In this document: positions 15,499 through 23,059 of the stretch, piece after piece | Numbering within the stretch: the stretch's first letter is position 1 | Layout of the letters: the number at the start of each line of letters is the position of its first letter | NCBI GenBank assembly: GCA_900758495.1 | Contig: CAAERO010000026.1 | Span: forward strand, 1-31,112 | Length of the DNA stretch: 31,112 nt | Direction: 5' to 3' | Origin: Bacilli bacterium | Lineage (GTDB): Bacteria > Bacillota_I > Bacilli_A > RF39 > UBA660 | Notes under the pieces: generated by a model | The model's input: only the letters and a program-made list of their open reading frames with translations | Database searches by the model: none | What the model was told of the DNA's origin: nothing | Translations under genes and position numbers: made by a program

Positions 15499-16344
15499 TG
15501 CTTCACTTAGTAATTGTTCTAAAGTATCTAAGTTGTATCCCCTTTGCTTAATGTATTTAATAACAACATCTAACTCACTAATATTATCTTTAGTTGGACT
15601 AATAGAAATAATTGAACCTTCTCTAATTTTACCTTTTAATGATAGATAGGGATTACTCTTAACTTGAATGGTAGGAATGATTGTATGCATTTTTTCTTTA
15701 CTACATAACTCTAATATTTCTTTCTGGTCATAATTAGCAAGACAGTACTTTCCTCTTCTATTAGCAATCACTTGTAAAGTATCAAGAGCTTCTTCAAAGA
15801 CTAATTTATCATAACTACCTTTATAGTTTAGAAGTTCTACTTCATTAAAATCTTCTAATAAACTAGTTATTAAAATATTATCTTCTTTAAGTAAAACTCC
15901 ATCAACAAAGAAAGTTGCTCGCACATCATTTTCTTTCAAAATATCTTTTATTTTGGGCAGTAGTTCTTTATTACTGATTTCAAATACTAATGAAACATAA
16001 TTAGTAAAACCATTACCACTAACGATATATTTATCATAATAATCATCTATTGATATAACTGGGTCACTTTCTCTAAAAGTCATCAACGATGAATTATATT
16101 CTCCATATTGTTTCATCTTAGTAAAACTTTTATCTAAATCAACTATTACTCCACTATAACCTGGGGTTAAGTAATCACCATTTACTTTAGCATCAACTGA
16201 CTTTTTTTCTAAACTAGTTTTTTCTTTTTTTATTTTAATCATAATTGGATCACTATTTTCCATTAAAGATATAGCTTTATCAGTATAAAAGAAACTAGCT
16301 ATCACCAAAAGACAAGCAAATAATATTTCTATTATCTTTTTCAT
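15478..16344 (-). CDS. Membrane-anchored NodB-fold protein, probably without deacetylase activity
   Basis: A 288-aa protein with an N-terminal membrane helix (about 4-20) and an extracellular domain with the strand order of polysaccharide deacetylases: VSLVFEIS (117-124) where active enzymes have a TFDDGP-like strand, ATFFVDG (143-149), and a C-terminal KQRGYNLDTLEQLL block. The catalytic Asp pair is replaced by Glu-Ile, and the HxxxH metal motif is replaced by NYKGS (173-177). A catalytically dead binding or scaffolding role is therefore inferred. It is the last gene of the polysaccharide cluster, 42 bp after the split glycosyltransferase, with GAGGTTGAT before the ATG. Confidence 0.7.
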   Translation of the reverse strand: MKKIIEILFACLLVIASFFYTDKAISLMENSDPIMIKIKKEKTSLEKKSVDAKVNGDYLTPGYSGVIVDLDKSFTKMKQYGEYNSSLMTFRESDPVISIDDYYDKYIVSGNGFTNYVSLVFEISNKELLPKIKDILKENDVRATFFVDGVLLKEDNILITSLLEDFNEVELLNYKGSYDKLVFEEALDTLQVIANRRGKYCLANYDQKEILELCSKEKMHTIIPTIQVKSNPYLSLKGKIREGSIISISPTKDNISELDVVIKYIKQRGYNLDTLEQLLSEARNINEK

Positions 16345-16373
16345 AAGATATCAACCTCATTTAATATTATGAA

Positions 16374-16407
16374 AAAGAAGAAACTTCTATAACGAAATTT
16401 CTTCTTT
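16374..16407 (-). terminator. Hairpin terminator at the end of the Alg13/GtrA-like gene
   Basis: AAAGAAGAAA (16374-16383) pairs with TTTCTTCTTT (16398-16407), and the TAG stop codon lies in the loop. The downstream minus-strand T run is short (TTTTT), so termination may be partial and let the NodB-like gene be read. Confidence 0.5.
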
Positions 16408-17178
16408 CTTACTCACTAGGAGATGATAAATAATTATAACTAAAGGATTAATAATTGTTTTTACTAGAAGTTTATTAGTAAATATGGCAAGTGATACTAA
16501 CTCTATTAAAGTCCAAGTTAGTAAATAACTAATATTTTCTTTTTTATGTTTATAAAGTAGTAAACTCAAAAGAACAGAAACAACTAAACTAATACCTAAC
16601 CCTAATAAATAACTATATTTTAAGAAAATAGCAAAGAGTAAATAATCAATTACTTCTATAAAAAGCATTTTTCTATCTTTATTATACCAACTAATATGAT
16701 TGGTATTATCAATGTAGTCAGTTATTATCTTTTGGAAGTTCACTTTATTAGATTGATACTTTTTAGGAGTAAACGTCTTAGCTTTCACCAAGACTTTATC
16801 TAGTTTTGAAAAATCTCTTAATGCTAATATATAACCTTCTTTTTCAAACTCATTAACAATTTGTTTTTGATGGTCATTAGTATGTTCTTTATATTTTGAA
16901 AGTCTTGGAGCAGCGATTACTTTTTTATTAAGTTCAAGAGCAGTTAAAATACTACCTACTCCACCATGAGTAATGATTAAAGAAGCTTTATTTATATAAT
17001 CTTCAAATTCATCTTTAGAGATAGTATCAAACACTTCCATAACATTGCTTTTGTATTTGGTATATCCTGCTTGAACAACGACTTTTTCTTTGATATTACC
17101 ATTTAGTATTTCTCTTTCCACTGCTTTCAATAATCTTTTAAAAGACTTATCTTGTGTTCCAAGTGTTACAAAAATCAT
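16387..17178 (-). CDS. Alg13/PssE-like glycosyltransferase subunit fused to a GtrA-like membrane tail
   Basis: A 263-aa protein. Residues 1-155 are the catalytic half of a split GT28-type transferase: MIFVTLGTQDKSFKRLL, then ITHGGVGSILTALELNKKVIAAPR, which binds the UDP-sugar. Residues about 170-255 have four hydrophobic segments with the spacing of a short GtrA-like domain. Free-standing Alg13/PssE enzymes are about 150-160 aa and soluble, so the tail is unusual. The ATG at 17,178 is chosen because GGGGTGG lies 8 nt upstream. A GTG four codons earlier falls inside that binding site. It overlaps the Alg14-like gene by 1 bp (TAATG), which fits a 1:1 heterodimer. Confidence 0.8.
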   Translation of the reverse strand: MIFVTLGTQDKSFKRLLKAVEREILNGNIKEKVVVQAGYTKYKSNVMEVFDTISKDEFEDYINKASLIITHGGVGSILTALELNKKVIAAPRLSKYKEHTNDHQKQIVNEFEKEGYILALRDFSKLDKVLVKAKTFTPKKYQSNKVNFQKIITDYIDNTNHISWYNKDRKMLFIEVIDYLLFAIFLKYSYLLGLGISLVVSVLLSLLLYKHKKENISYLLTWTLIELVSLAIFTNKLLVKTIINPLVIIIYHLLVSKKEEISL

Positions 17179-17654
17179 TAGTAAATCCACCCCCCGTAAG
17201 TAGCATTCTCATATAATTTTAACATTGGACGCCACTGGACGATAAATAAATTAGCAATTTTAAACTTATAAAATAGACTTCCCGTTATTGTTTTCGTATT
17301 TATATTAGCGAAAGTTTCAATATAAATAACTTTACTTCCAAAAATTCGTGCAATAGAACACATTGGTCCTGCTGTATGTGCACCTGTTGTAATGACATAA
17401 TCAGGATGATACTTAAAATAGTAAAATAAACTTAATAAACAATTGGCAAGTAATTTAAAAGGATAACTTAAAAGGTGGTCTTTAGTTCCATAGATTAAAA
17501 AGTCTATTCTTTTATATTTTTTTCTTAATTTCTTATTTGACTTTGTATTTTCTGTAATTAAACAAGAATTATATCTCGGAAATAAATTAGCTAGTTGTAA
17601 TAATTCACTTAAATGTCCACCAGTACTTGCTATAAACATAACATTTTTCTTCAT
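17178..17654 (-). CDS. Alg14/PssD-like glycosyltransferase subunit
   Basis: The acceptor-binding and membrane-docking half of the split glycosyltransferase whose catalytic half is the next gene. The N-terminal FIASTGGHLSELLQL loop, TTGAHTAGPMC and the block starting KVIYIETFANINTKT are typical of Alg14/PssD/EpsE-like proteins. At 158 aa it is of usual length. A hydrophobic stretch (LLANCLLSLFYYF, about 69-81) probably contacts the membrane. It likely adds the second sugar of a lipid-linked repeat unit; the sugar cannot be told from sequence. Confidence 0.87.
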   Translation of the reverse strand: MKKNVMFIASTGGHLSELLQLANLFPRYNSCLITENTKSNKKLRKKYKRIDFLIYGTKDHLLSYPFKLLANCLLSLFYYFKYHPDYVITTGAHTAGPMCSIARIFGSKVIYIETFANINTKTITGSLFYKFKIANLFIVQWRPMLKLYENATYGGWIY

Positions 17655-17664
17655 AGTTACCTCT

Positions 17665-18807
17665 TTATTTATTAATTATTTTTAACCATTGAGCAATTAC
17701 TTTATCGCTACTATATTCTTTTACTTTGTTTCTGCCAGCACTTCCTAGTTCTTTGCGCTTTTCAGAGTCTTTTATTAAATCATTTATTTTATTAATCATC
17801 ATTTTATTATTACGATGTCTAATTAAATAACCATCTCTTCCTGAAGTAATTATCTCCTTAGCCCCCTCTGCACTATCAAAAGCAATACAAGGAAGTCCAT
17901 TACTCATCGCTTCTAGTAGAACTATACCAAAAGATTCTGTATAACTAGTCATAACATAGATTGATGACTTGTGCATTATGTTATTAATATAATCGCTATC
18001 TTGGAAACCATGAAGTGTAATAGAAGAAGTTAAATCATTATCTTTGATATATTTTTCTAACGTTTCTTTTTCTTTACCATCACCAATAATATCCAAAACC
18101 CAATCAGGATGTTTTTTTCTTACTTCTTTATATATTTCTAATAAAGATAGATATCCTTTTTCTTTTGCTAATCTTCCAACACTTACTATTCTTTTAGCTG
18201 TTAATGGACTTTTCGTCTTTGGAATATTTTCTAAAGTATTAGGTATATAAACACATTTAACTTTATATTCAAGTAGCTTTCTACGATAAAATTTTTGTAA
18301 ATCTTTTGATACTAAAATGAAATAATCCAAATTCTTTGCACTAGTTACAACTTCAGTGGCATATTTCATATCATTGTGATGATGATTATGTTCCCAACCT
18401 ATCTTTAAGACATTTTCTTTAGCATATAACCCTACTAATTCATTAAATATTGTTCTAGTAGAAATTATAACATCAGAATCTGTTTCTTTTACGTAGTTAA
18501 TTACTTCCTTTCTTCTTAAATGTAGTATTTTAAAACTCTTAAAGCTTTCTTTAATAAACTTTATAGGTCTTAATCCATGAAGGGCTTCACGCCACTCTTT
18601 TTCATTACTTTTAACTCCTTTTTCTAGGAGGTATTTTACTTTTATTCTATCATCTAAAGGAAATACTGGCTTATCATACAATTCATAAACAGATGCTATT
18701 TCTACTTCGATATCGCTATTAGCAACTAACAAGTTAGCAAGTGTAGAAATTGATTTTTCGATTCCGCCATAACCTAGATGTAATGCTATTATTGATACTT
18801 TTTTCAT
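17665..18807 (-). CDS. GT4 family glycosyltransferase
   Basis: A 380-aa GT-B fold retaining glycosyltransferase. MKKVSIIALHLGYGGIEKSI is the acceptor-domain glycine loop. SVGRLAKEKGY opens the donor domain, and ESFGIVLLEAMSNGLP holds the E-x7-E motif of the GT4 family. The start is the ATG at 18,807, with AAGGAAGGTGAC before it; a longer frame extends into the promoter. It is the first gene of the cluster with the Alg14/Alg13 pair and the NodB-like protein, so it likely builds an exopolysaccharide, capsule or glycolipid. Donor and linkage are unknown. HNHHHND at about 160 is a His-rich loop. Confidence 0.88.
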   Translation of the reverse strand: MKKVSIIALHLGYGGIEKSISTLANLLVANSDIEVEIASVYELYDKPVFPLDDRIKVKYLLEKGVKSNEKEWREALHGLRPIKFIKESFKSFKILHLRRKEVINYVKETDSDVIISTRTIFNELVGLYAKENVLKIGWEHNHHHNDMKYATEVVTSAKNLDYFILVSKDLQKFYRRKLLEYKVKCVYIPNTLENIPKTKSPLTAKRIVSVGRLAKEKGYLSLLEIYKEVRKKHPDWVLDIIGDGKEKETLEKYIKDNDLTSSITLHGFQDSDYINNIMHKSSIYVMTSYTESFGIVLLEAMSNGLPCIAFDSAEGAKEIITSGRDGYLIRHRNNKMMINKINDLIKDSEKRKELGSAGRNKVKEYSSDKVIAQWLKIINK

Positions 18808-18830
18808 CTTGTCACCTTCCTTACATCTAT

Positions 18831-18858
18831 AGTATAAACTACTTTTTTTAAAAAGCAA
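18831..18858 (-). promoter_or_regulatory. Promoter of the polysaccharide cluster
   Basis: On the minus strand TTGCTT (18853-18858) is 16 bp from TATACT (18831-18836). Transcription would start near 18,824, shortly before the ribosome binding site. Confidence 0.5.
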
Positions 18859-18859
18859 A

Positions 18860-18883
18860 AGAAAAACTGATGAAATATCAGTT
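18860..18883 (-). terminator. Terminator of the zinc-ribbon gene
   Basis: AACTGAT (18865-18871) and ATCAGTT (18877-18883) form a 7-bp stem. The minus strand continues with TTTTTCTTTT. It begins 4 bp after the stop codon. Confidence 0.7.
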
Positions 18884-18887
18884 ATTC

Positions 18888-19067
18888 TTAATTTTCTTTA
18901 TGATTTTCTCTTTCAGCACGTTCTTGTTTTTTCTTATCACGGCAAGCTTTACAACGTTTAGGTTCATTAGTTAAACCTTTAGTTTGATAAAACTCTTGTT
19001 CACCAGCAGTAAAAACAAAATCTTGATGACAATCACAACAAGTAATTGTTTTATCTTTAAATTCCAT
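18888..19067 (-). CDS. Small zinc-ribbon protein (zf-trcl type)
   Basis: A 59-aa protein: MEFKDKTITCCDCHQDFVF, then TAGEQEFYQTKGLTNEPKRC and KACRDKKKQ. The CxxC pairs and the FTAGEQEF block match the probable zinc-binding domain PF13451 as I know it; its function is unknown, possibly nucleic-acid or protein contact. The ATG at 19,067 is chosen because GGAGGAAGAG lies directly upstream. A longer frame would place that site inside the gene. The highly charged C-terminus (KKKQERAERENHKEN) is typical. It is a single-gene unit with its own terminator. Confidence 0.88.
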   Translation of the reverse strand: MEFKDKTITCCDCHQDFVFTAGEQEFYQTKGLTNEPKRCKACRDKKKQERAERENHKEN

Positions 19068-19246
19068 AACTCTTCCTCCTTCTTTCAATAATTGGACTAG
19101 TATAGAAATCATTAATAATCCAAAAATTGAAAGGTCAATATAGAATTCTTATAATTTTTATAAACGTCCAGTGAATAATCTTCACAATATAAATTATACA
19201 CTAGAAACTATTTTTATGCAATTGCTATACCAAACTTATAAGATTT

Positions 19247-19275
19247 TTGACAAAATCAGACGATTATGTTATAAT
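19247..19275 (+). promoter_or_regulatory. Consensus sigma-A promoter of the M23 peptidase gene
   Basis: TTGACA (19247-19252), a 17-bp spacer and TATAAT (19270-19275) match the consensus exactly. The remaining 130 bp of this gap, toward the zinc-ribbon gene, holds no element I can support. Confidence 0.85.
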
Positions 19276-19303
19276 ACGTATCTTACCGATGGGAGTGGAA
19301 AGA

Positions 19304-19975
19304 ATGAAAAAATATCTAAAAAAGCTAAAGACTTATGTGATTTATTTAGGAGTAGTAACAACAATGATAATAATGATTGTTGCTGTTGTTTACAAAAATC
19401 CAGATTTATTTACTTTTGCTAATCCTAATAATGAATTTTTTGAAGAAGAAATAGTAACTAGTCCTTTTATTAACTCTAGTAACGTTGAAGTTGTAGCTAA
19501 TACTAATACAGGAACAAGCACTAGTAATAATGTCCAAGTAACTTCTAATAATACAGCTAATCAAACTTCCACTCCTACTTACGTAGCATTATCGACAGCA
19601 AGTGGTTACGTCTGGCCAACAGTTGGTGGTTATTACATTAGTCAAGGATATCGAGGAACTAGTCACGATGGAGTTGATATTGCTGGTTGTCCTTATAATT
19701 CTAGTATCTTTGCTGTTACTGATGGTGAAGTTGTTACTGTATCAAGAAAATGGGACAATGGTTTATATATTGTTATAAGACACGATAATGGTTACTATAC
19801 AATGTATGCACACTTAGCTAGCGCTTCTGTTTCGGTTGGACAAAGAGTTAGTAAAGGTCAAGTTATTGGTGGTATGGGAAGAAGTGGTTTAGCAACTGGT
19901 GTCCACTTACACTTCTCACTTTGGAATAATTATCCTTATCGTGGTAGTAGTTTAAATCCATTCAGTTTATTCTAA
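19304..19975 (+). CDS. M23 family (LytM-type) peptidase, membrane anchored
   Basis: A 223-aa protein. An N-terminal membrane helix (about 11-30) is followed by a Ser/Thr/Asn-rich linker (about 45-98) and a C-terminal LytM domain. The zinc and catalytic residues are in place: H121 and D125 in HDGVDIAG, H170 in MYAHLAS, and H201/H203 in GVHLHFS. It should cut peptide cross-links of peptidoglycan outside the membrane. GGGAGTGG precedes the ATG; a longer frame start would coincide with the -35 box. Because the next genes are cotJ-like, a SpoIIQ-type sporulation role was considered, but the sigma-A consensus promoter points to vegetative expression. Confidence 0.9.
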   Translation: MKKYLKKLKTYVIYLGVVTTMIIMIVAVVYKNPDLFTFANPNNEFFEEEIVTSPFINSSNVEVVANTNTGTSTSNNVQVTSNNTANQTSTPTYVALSTASGYVWPTVGGYYISQGYRGTSHDGVDIAGCPYNSSIFAVTDGEVVTVSRKWDNGLYIVIRHDNGYYTMYAHLASASVSVGQRVSKGQVIGGMGRSGLATGVHLHFSLWNNYPYRGSSLNPFSLF

Positions 19976-20013
19976 AAAAAATAGGTGTTTGTTCTATGCA
20001 CCTATTTTTTTTT
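19974..20013 (+). terminator. Terminator of the M23 peptidase gene
   Basis: ATAGGTG (19981-19987) pairs with CACCTAT (19999-20005). The stem is extended by an A run before and a T run after, so it can work in both directions. Confidence 0.85.
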
Positions 20014-20045
20014 AGAATAAACTATGGAAGAAAGGGGAAATTTTA

Positions 20046-20483
20046 ATGAATAGTAAGTATCAATACCGTCCTAATTTCAACTACTTTAGAGATAGTGCTA
20101 ATTACTATCGCCAAATTAGTGATAATAATGGCTTATTTTCTAGTACAGAGGGATTTATGATGGGAAATATGTTTAAAAATATTTATGTGCCTTATAAGGC
20201 TTATCGTCCTGCTAATCTTTCTGCTACTAATGAACAAAGTGATTTATTTTTAAGACTTAGTGAGGCGGAATTTGCGGCACATGACTTAAATCTTTATCTT
20301 GATTTACATCCTCAAGATGGTAATATGCTAGAAGTATTTAATCAATATCGAAAGGAAGCTAATAGTTTATTAGAAGAATATGAATCTAAATATGGACCTA
20401 TCAATACTTCTAGTAATACTCTAGATAATAGTCCATTTAGCTGGGCAATTGATAGTTTTCCTTGGAATGAAGGAGGTATGTAA
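20046..20483 (+). CDS. cotJB: CotJB-like spore coat protein with CotJA-like N-terminus
   Basis: A 145-aa protein. Residues about 35-60 (EGFMMGNMFKNIYVPYK) resemble the conserved core of CotJA. Residues 65-145 are a clear CotJB domain: LSEAEFAAHDLNLYLDLHPQ, then YESKYGPI and FSWAIDSFPWNEGG, with the usual D-x-HP and PW ending. CotJA and CotJB are separate genes of about 80-90 aa each in Bacillus and Clostridium, so this looks like a fusion of the two. In spore formers CotJ proteins are inner-coat components. AAAGGGG precedes the ATG. The gene stops one base before cotJC, whose ribosome binding site lies in its last codons. I see no sigma-A promoter between it and the terminator at 20,013. Confidence 0.75.
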   Translation: MNSKYQYRPNFNYFRDSANYYRQISDNNGLFSSTEGFMMGNMFKNIYVPYKAYRPANLSATNEQSDLFLRLSEAEFAAHDLNLYLDLHPQDGNMLEVFNQYRKEANSLLEEYESKYGPINTSSNTLDNSPFSWAIDSFPWNEGGM

Positions 20484-21041
20484 ATGTGGCGTTATCAAAA
20501 GAAATTACAATATCCAATTAATATAACTAAGAAAGACTTAAAAATGGCTAAACTTCTAGTAACTCAATATGGTGGTAGTAATGGTGAACTAGGAGCTGCT
20601 CTTCGTTATTTAAATCAAAGATATACTATGCCTGATAATAAAGGGCAAGCCCTACTTACAGATATTGGAACTGAAGAACTTGCCCATATTGAAATGATTT
20701 CTACAATGGTTTATCAATTATTAAAAGATGCTACTATTGAAGAAATAAAGCAAGCAGGACTTGACCCACATTATGCAGAACACAAACTAGCTTTATATCC
20801 TACTAATGCTGACGGAGTTCCTTTTACAGTAGACTACTTTGCCACTACAGGCGATCCTTTAGCAGATTTAGCAGAAGATATGGCAGCTGAACAAAAAGCA
20901 AGAGCTGTTTATGAGAACTTAATTGATTTAACAAATGATCCTGATGTCATTGGTCCATTATTATTCTTAAGACAAAGGGAAGTTGTTCATTATAATTTAT
21001 TTAAAGATTTATTTGATGAATATCAAAAAAAATATCAATAA
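20484..21041 (+). CDS. cotJC: CotJC, manganese-catalase-family spore coat protein
   Basis: A 185-aa ferritin-like four-helix protein of the Mn-catalase family. The metal ligands are visible in order: E in GGSNGELGAALRYLNQRY, E and H in GTEELAHIEM, then E in AAEQKARAVYENL and E/H in RQREVVHYNLF. It is much shorter than true Mn catalases and of CotJC length. WRYQKKLQYPI at the N-terminus is typical of CotJC. In spore formers it sits in the coat and may remove peroxide. GGAGG ends 7 nt before the ATG, inside the cotJB-like gene. Confidence 0.9.
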   Translation: MWRYQKKLQYPINITKKDLKMAKLLVTQYGGSNGELGAALRYLNQRYTMPDNKGQALLTDIGTEELAHIEMISTMVYQLLKDATIEEIKQAGLDPHYAEHKLALYPTNADGVPFTVDYFATTGDPLADLAEDMAAEQKARAVYENLIDLTNDPDVIGPLLFLRQREVVHYNLFKDLFDEYQKKYQ

Positions 21042-21070
21042 AAAAGTGGTGAACTAAATCATCACTTTTT
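21041..21070. terminator. Bidirectional terminator between cotJC and the pyrophosphatase gene
   Basis: AAAAAGTGGTGA (21041-21052) pairs with TCATCACTTTTT (21059-21070), with one G-T pair and a 6-nt loop. A and T runs on both sides allow it to end both convergent genes. Confidence 0.8.
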
Positions 21071-21074
21071 AGTT

Positions 21075-22694
21075 TTAATTAAATACTTCCATAAGAAGTG
21101 GAACAACGTGTTTCTTTCTTGAAACAACATCTGGTAAATAAGTACCTTCTTCCATTTCTTTTCGATAAGCAAGTTCCATTAAATCTTTAGCTTTTCTATT
21201 ATAAATTACATAAGACCCATTTAGAATGATATCAGTTATATAAAGTGCAACAAGTGAATAATTATTAGCTTCTGCTACTTCATCTAGTGTATCTAAATAC
21301 TTATCTATATTCTTTTTAATATCATCAAAATTAGTAGTAAAGAATTGCCCTATTCCCATTGTTTTATCATTTACAGTATATAATTTAAAGTCATTATATA
21401 AAACATCTTCTTCACTCATTCCTTCTAGTGATGTACCTGCTCTAATCATATTAAGACCATATTCTTTATAATCAACTTCTGCTATAGAAGATAGATAATG
21501 AACTGCTTCTACATCTATAGAAGTTGCTGTTGGACTTTTTAATATTAAGGTATCAGATAAGATTCCTGATAACATCATTCCAGCCATTTCTTTAGTTATT
21601 TCAATATTCTTTTCTTTATATAGTAAATAGATAATAGTATTAGTTGAACCAACAGCCATATTTCTAAAGTTTACTGGACTAGAAGTGGTAATTGATCCTA
21701 AGTTATGGTGATCAAATATTTCTTTAATTTCTGCTTCCTCTAATCCCTCAGCACTTTGAACTTTCTCATTATGATCTACTAATATAACTTTCTTAGGATG
21801 CTTAGCTTCTAAATCAGTTATTCTTAAAAGGCCTAAACATTTACCTGTCTTACCATTAATAACTGGATAATTAGTATGTCTTAATTTCTTATTAATCTCT
21901 AAGATATCATCAACATAAGTATTTTCATCAAAAGTTACAGCATCATTAGTAGTACGAGTCATATTACCAATGTAGTTCGCTAAACTAATAAGTCTTGATA
22001 CATGGTAAGTATCATAACTACTTCTAATAATATTAACTTTATTCTTCTTAGCAATTTCTAAGTGCTCATCTTTTATCTCACCATTACCTGTTAAGATAAT
22101 CATCTTAACACCATTTTCTACAGCATACTCGATAACACTATGACGATCACCTACTATTAAGATATCAGTATTTTCTAGTTTTACAGTATTAAGAAAAGTA
22201 GTACTACGATAAGATGCAGCTAATAAGTTACCCTCAATCTCTTCATCAAACTTTAATACTTCTTCAGCCTTTAATACTTCTAATAAATTATTATAGGATG
22301 TTCTAAGTAAATTAATTTTATCATTAATAAAGTGATGTGCTAAATCTTTAATAGTTACAATACCAAGTAACTTTTCTTTACTATCTACTACTGGTACACC
22401 AGTTAATCCTTGATTTAACATATAAAGATAACTATCATAAATAGATTTATATTCATCTAAGAAATAATGTTTATGATAATCAACATCTTTTAGTTGTAAT
22501 TTTACATCATTTAAGTATTTTGGCATCTTAACTTTGAAATAATCAAGAGCATAAGCTGTTTCTTTATTAACATTTCCTAGAATACAAGCCTCTGTATTTT
22601 CTCCTAATTGTTTTTTTAAATAAGACAAACTAATAGCACTACACACTGAATCAGTGTCTGGTTTTCTATGGCCAAATATATATGTTTTTTCCAT
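21075..22694 (-). CDS. ppaC: Manganese-dependent inorganic pyrophosphatase with regulatory CBS-DRTGG insert (family II)
   Basis: Hydrolyses pyrophosphate to phosphate, driving biosynthetic reactions. The catalytic DHH domain has GHRKPDTDS (H9, D13, D15), VDHNEK and FDHHNLGSI, and the DHHA2 domain at the C-terminus ends SRKKHVVPLLMEV. Between about residues 65 and 300 lie a CBS repeat (GVPVVDSKEKLLGIVTIKDL), a DRTGG-like domain and a second CBS (TNYPVINGKTGKCLGLLRI). CBS-PPases of this layout are controlled by adenine nucleotides and diadenosine polyphosphates. At 539 aa the length is right. It has its own consensus promoter and a shared terminator. Confidence 0.95.
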   Translation of the reverse strand: MEKTYIFGHRKPDTDSVCSAISLSYLKKQLGENTEACILGNVNKETAYALDYFKVKMPKYLNDVKLQLKDVDYHKHYFLDEYKSIYDSYLYMLNQGLTGVPVVDSKEKLLGIVTIKDLAHHFINDKINLLRTSYNNLLEVLKAEEVLKFDEEIEGNLLAASYRSTTFLNTVKLENTDILIVGDRHSVIEYAVENGVKMIILTGNGEIKDEHLEIAKKNKVNIIRSSYDTYHVSRLISLANYIGNMTRTTNDAVTFDENTYVDDILEINKKLRHTNYPVINGKTGKCLGLLRITDLEAKHPKKVILVDHNEKVQSAEGLEEAEIKEIFDHHNLGSITTSSPVNFRNMAVGSTNTIIYLLYKEKNIEITKEMAGMMLSGILSDTLILKSPTATSIDVEAVHYLSSIAEVDYKEYGLNMIRAGTSLEGMSEEDVLYNDFKLYTVNDKTMGIGQFFTTNFDDIKKNIDKYLDTLDEVAEANNYSLVALYITDIILNGSYVIYNRKAKDLMELAYRKEMEEGTYLPDVVSRKKHVVPLLMEVFN

Positions 22695-22718
22695 CTAACT
22701 CCCTCATTTCTGTTTAAG

Positions 22719-22747
22719 ATTATATAATAAGAGACGCTTTTTGTCAA
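22719..22747 (-). promoter_or_regulatory. Consensus promoter of the pyrophosphatase gene
   Basis: On the minus strand TTGACA (22742-22747), 17 bp, TATAAT (22719-22724): an exact consensus match. AGGGAGTTAG before the ATG is the ribosome binding site. Confidence 0.85.
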
Positions 22748-22828
22748 AAACAAGTGTTCAATTTTTAATATTTATCATTATTTTCTCTATACGCTTAAAA
22801 TTATATCAGTTTTTTTGACATTTTTTTG

Positions 22829-22857
22829 TTGCTTTTCCTCTCATTATGCGCTATACT
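22829..22857 (+). promoter_or_regulatory. Plus-strand promoter in the ppaC-galE gap
   Basis: TTGCTT (22829-22834) is 17 bp from TATACT (22852-22857). A second candidate, TTGTTA-16-TATAAT, lies at 22919-22946. Both face the 3' end of galE, and no gene on this strand follows. The 365-bp gap otherwise holds only a 22-codon frame (22870-22938) with a badly spaced AGGA. I call no gene there. Confidence 0.35.
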
Positions 22858-23004
22858 AATTCCCAGGAAATGTTATGTGTTATTCCATTTTATACGTCAT
22901 TGTGGGCGAGAATGATTATTGTTAAAAAACCTTTATAAAATATAATAATTGTGGAAGTTCTAGTAGTATAATTTGCGGACTGTTGTAGTTTGTTTTCGGA
23001 GGAC

Positions 23005-23032
23005 ACAAAAAATCAGTAAGTTTCCTTACTGA
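23005..23032 (-). terminator. galE terminator
   Basis: A perfect 8-bp stem (TCAGTAAG, 23013-23020, with CTTACTGA, 23025-23032) with a 4-nt loop is followed on the minus strand by TTTTTT. It lies 27 bp after the galE stop codon. Confidence 0.75.
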
Positions 23033-23059
23033 ATAATAGCGTTTCCTTTTTATTTTGGA

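Noticed and set aside
19247..19303. Upstream extension of the M23 peptidase
   Set aside because: The first 57 bases are promoter and leader; the ATG at 19,304 has a binding site and gives a normal anchor sequence.
19304..19975. M23 peptidase as SpoIIQ
   Set aside because: General layout fits, but the promoter is a perfect housekeeping type and the sequence has no SpoIIQ-specific feature that I can see.
22870..22938. 22-codon plus-strand frame with AGGA upstream
   Set aside because: AGGA is only 2 nt from the ATG and the predicted leader is about 6 nt, so translation is unlikely.
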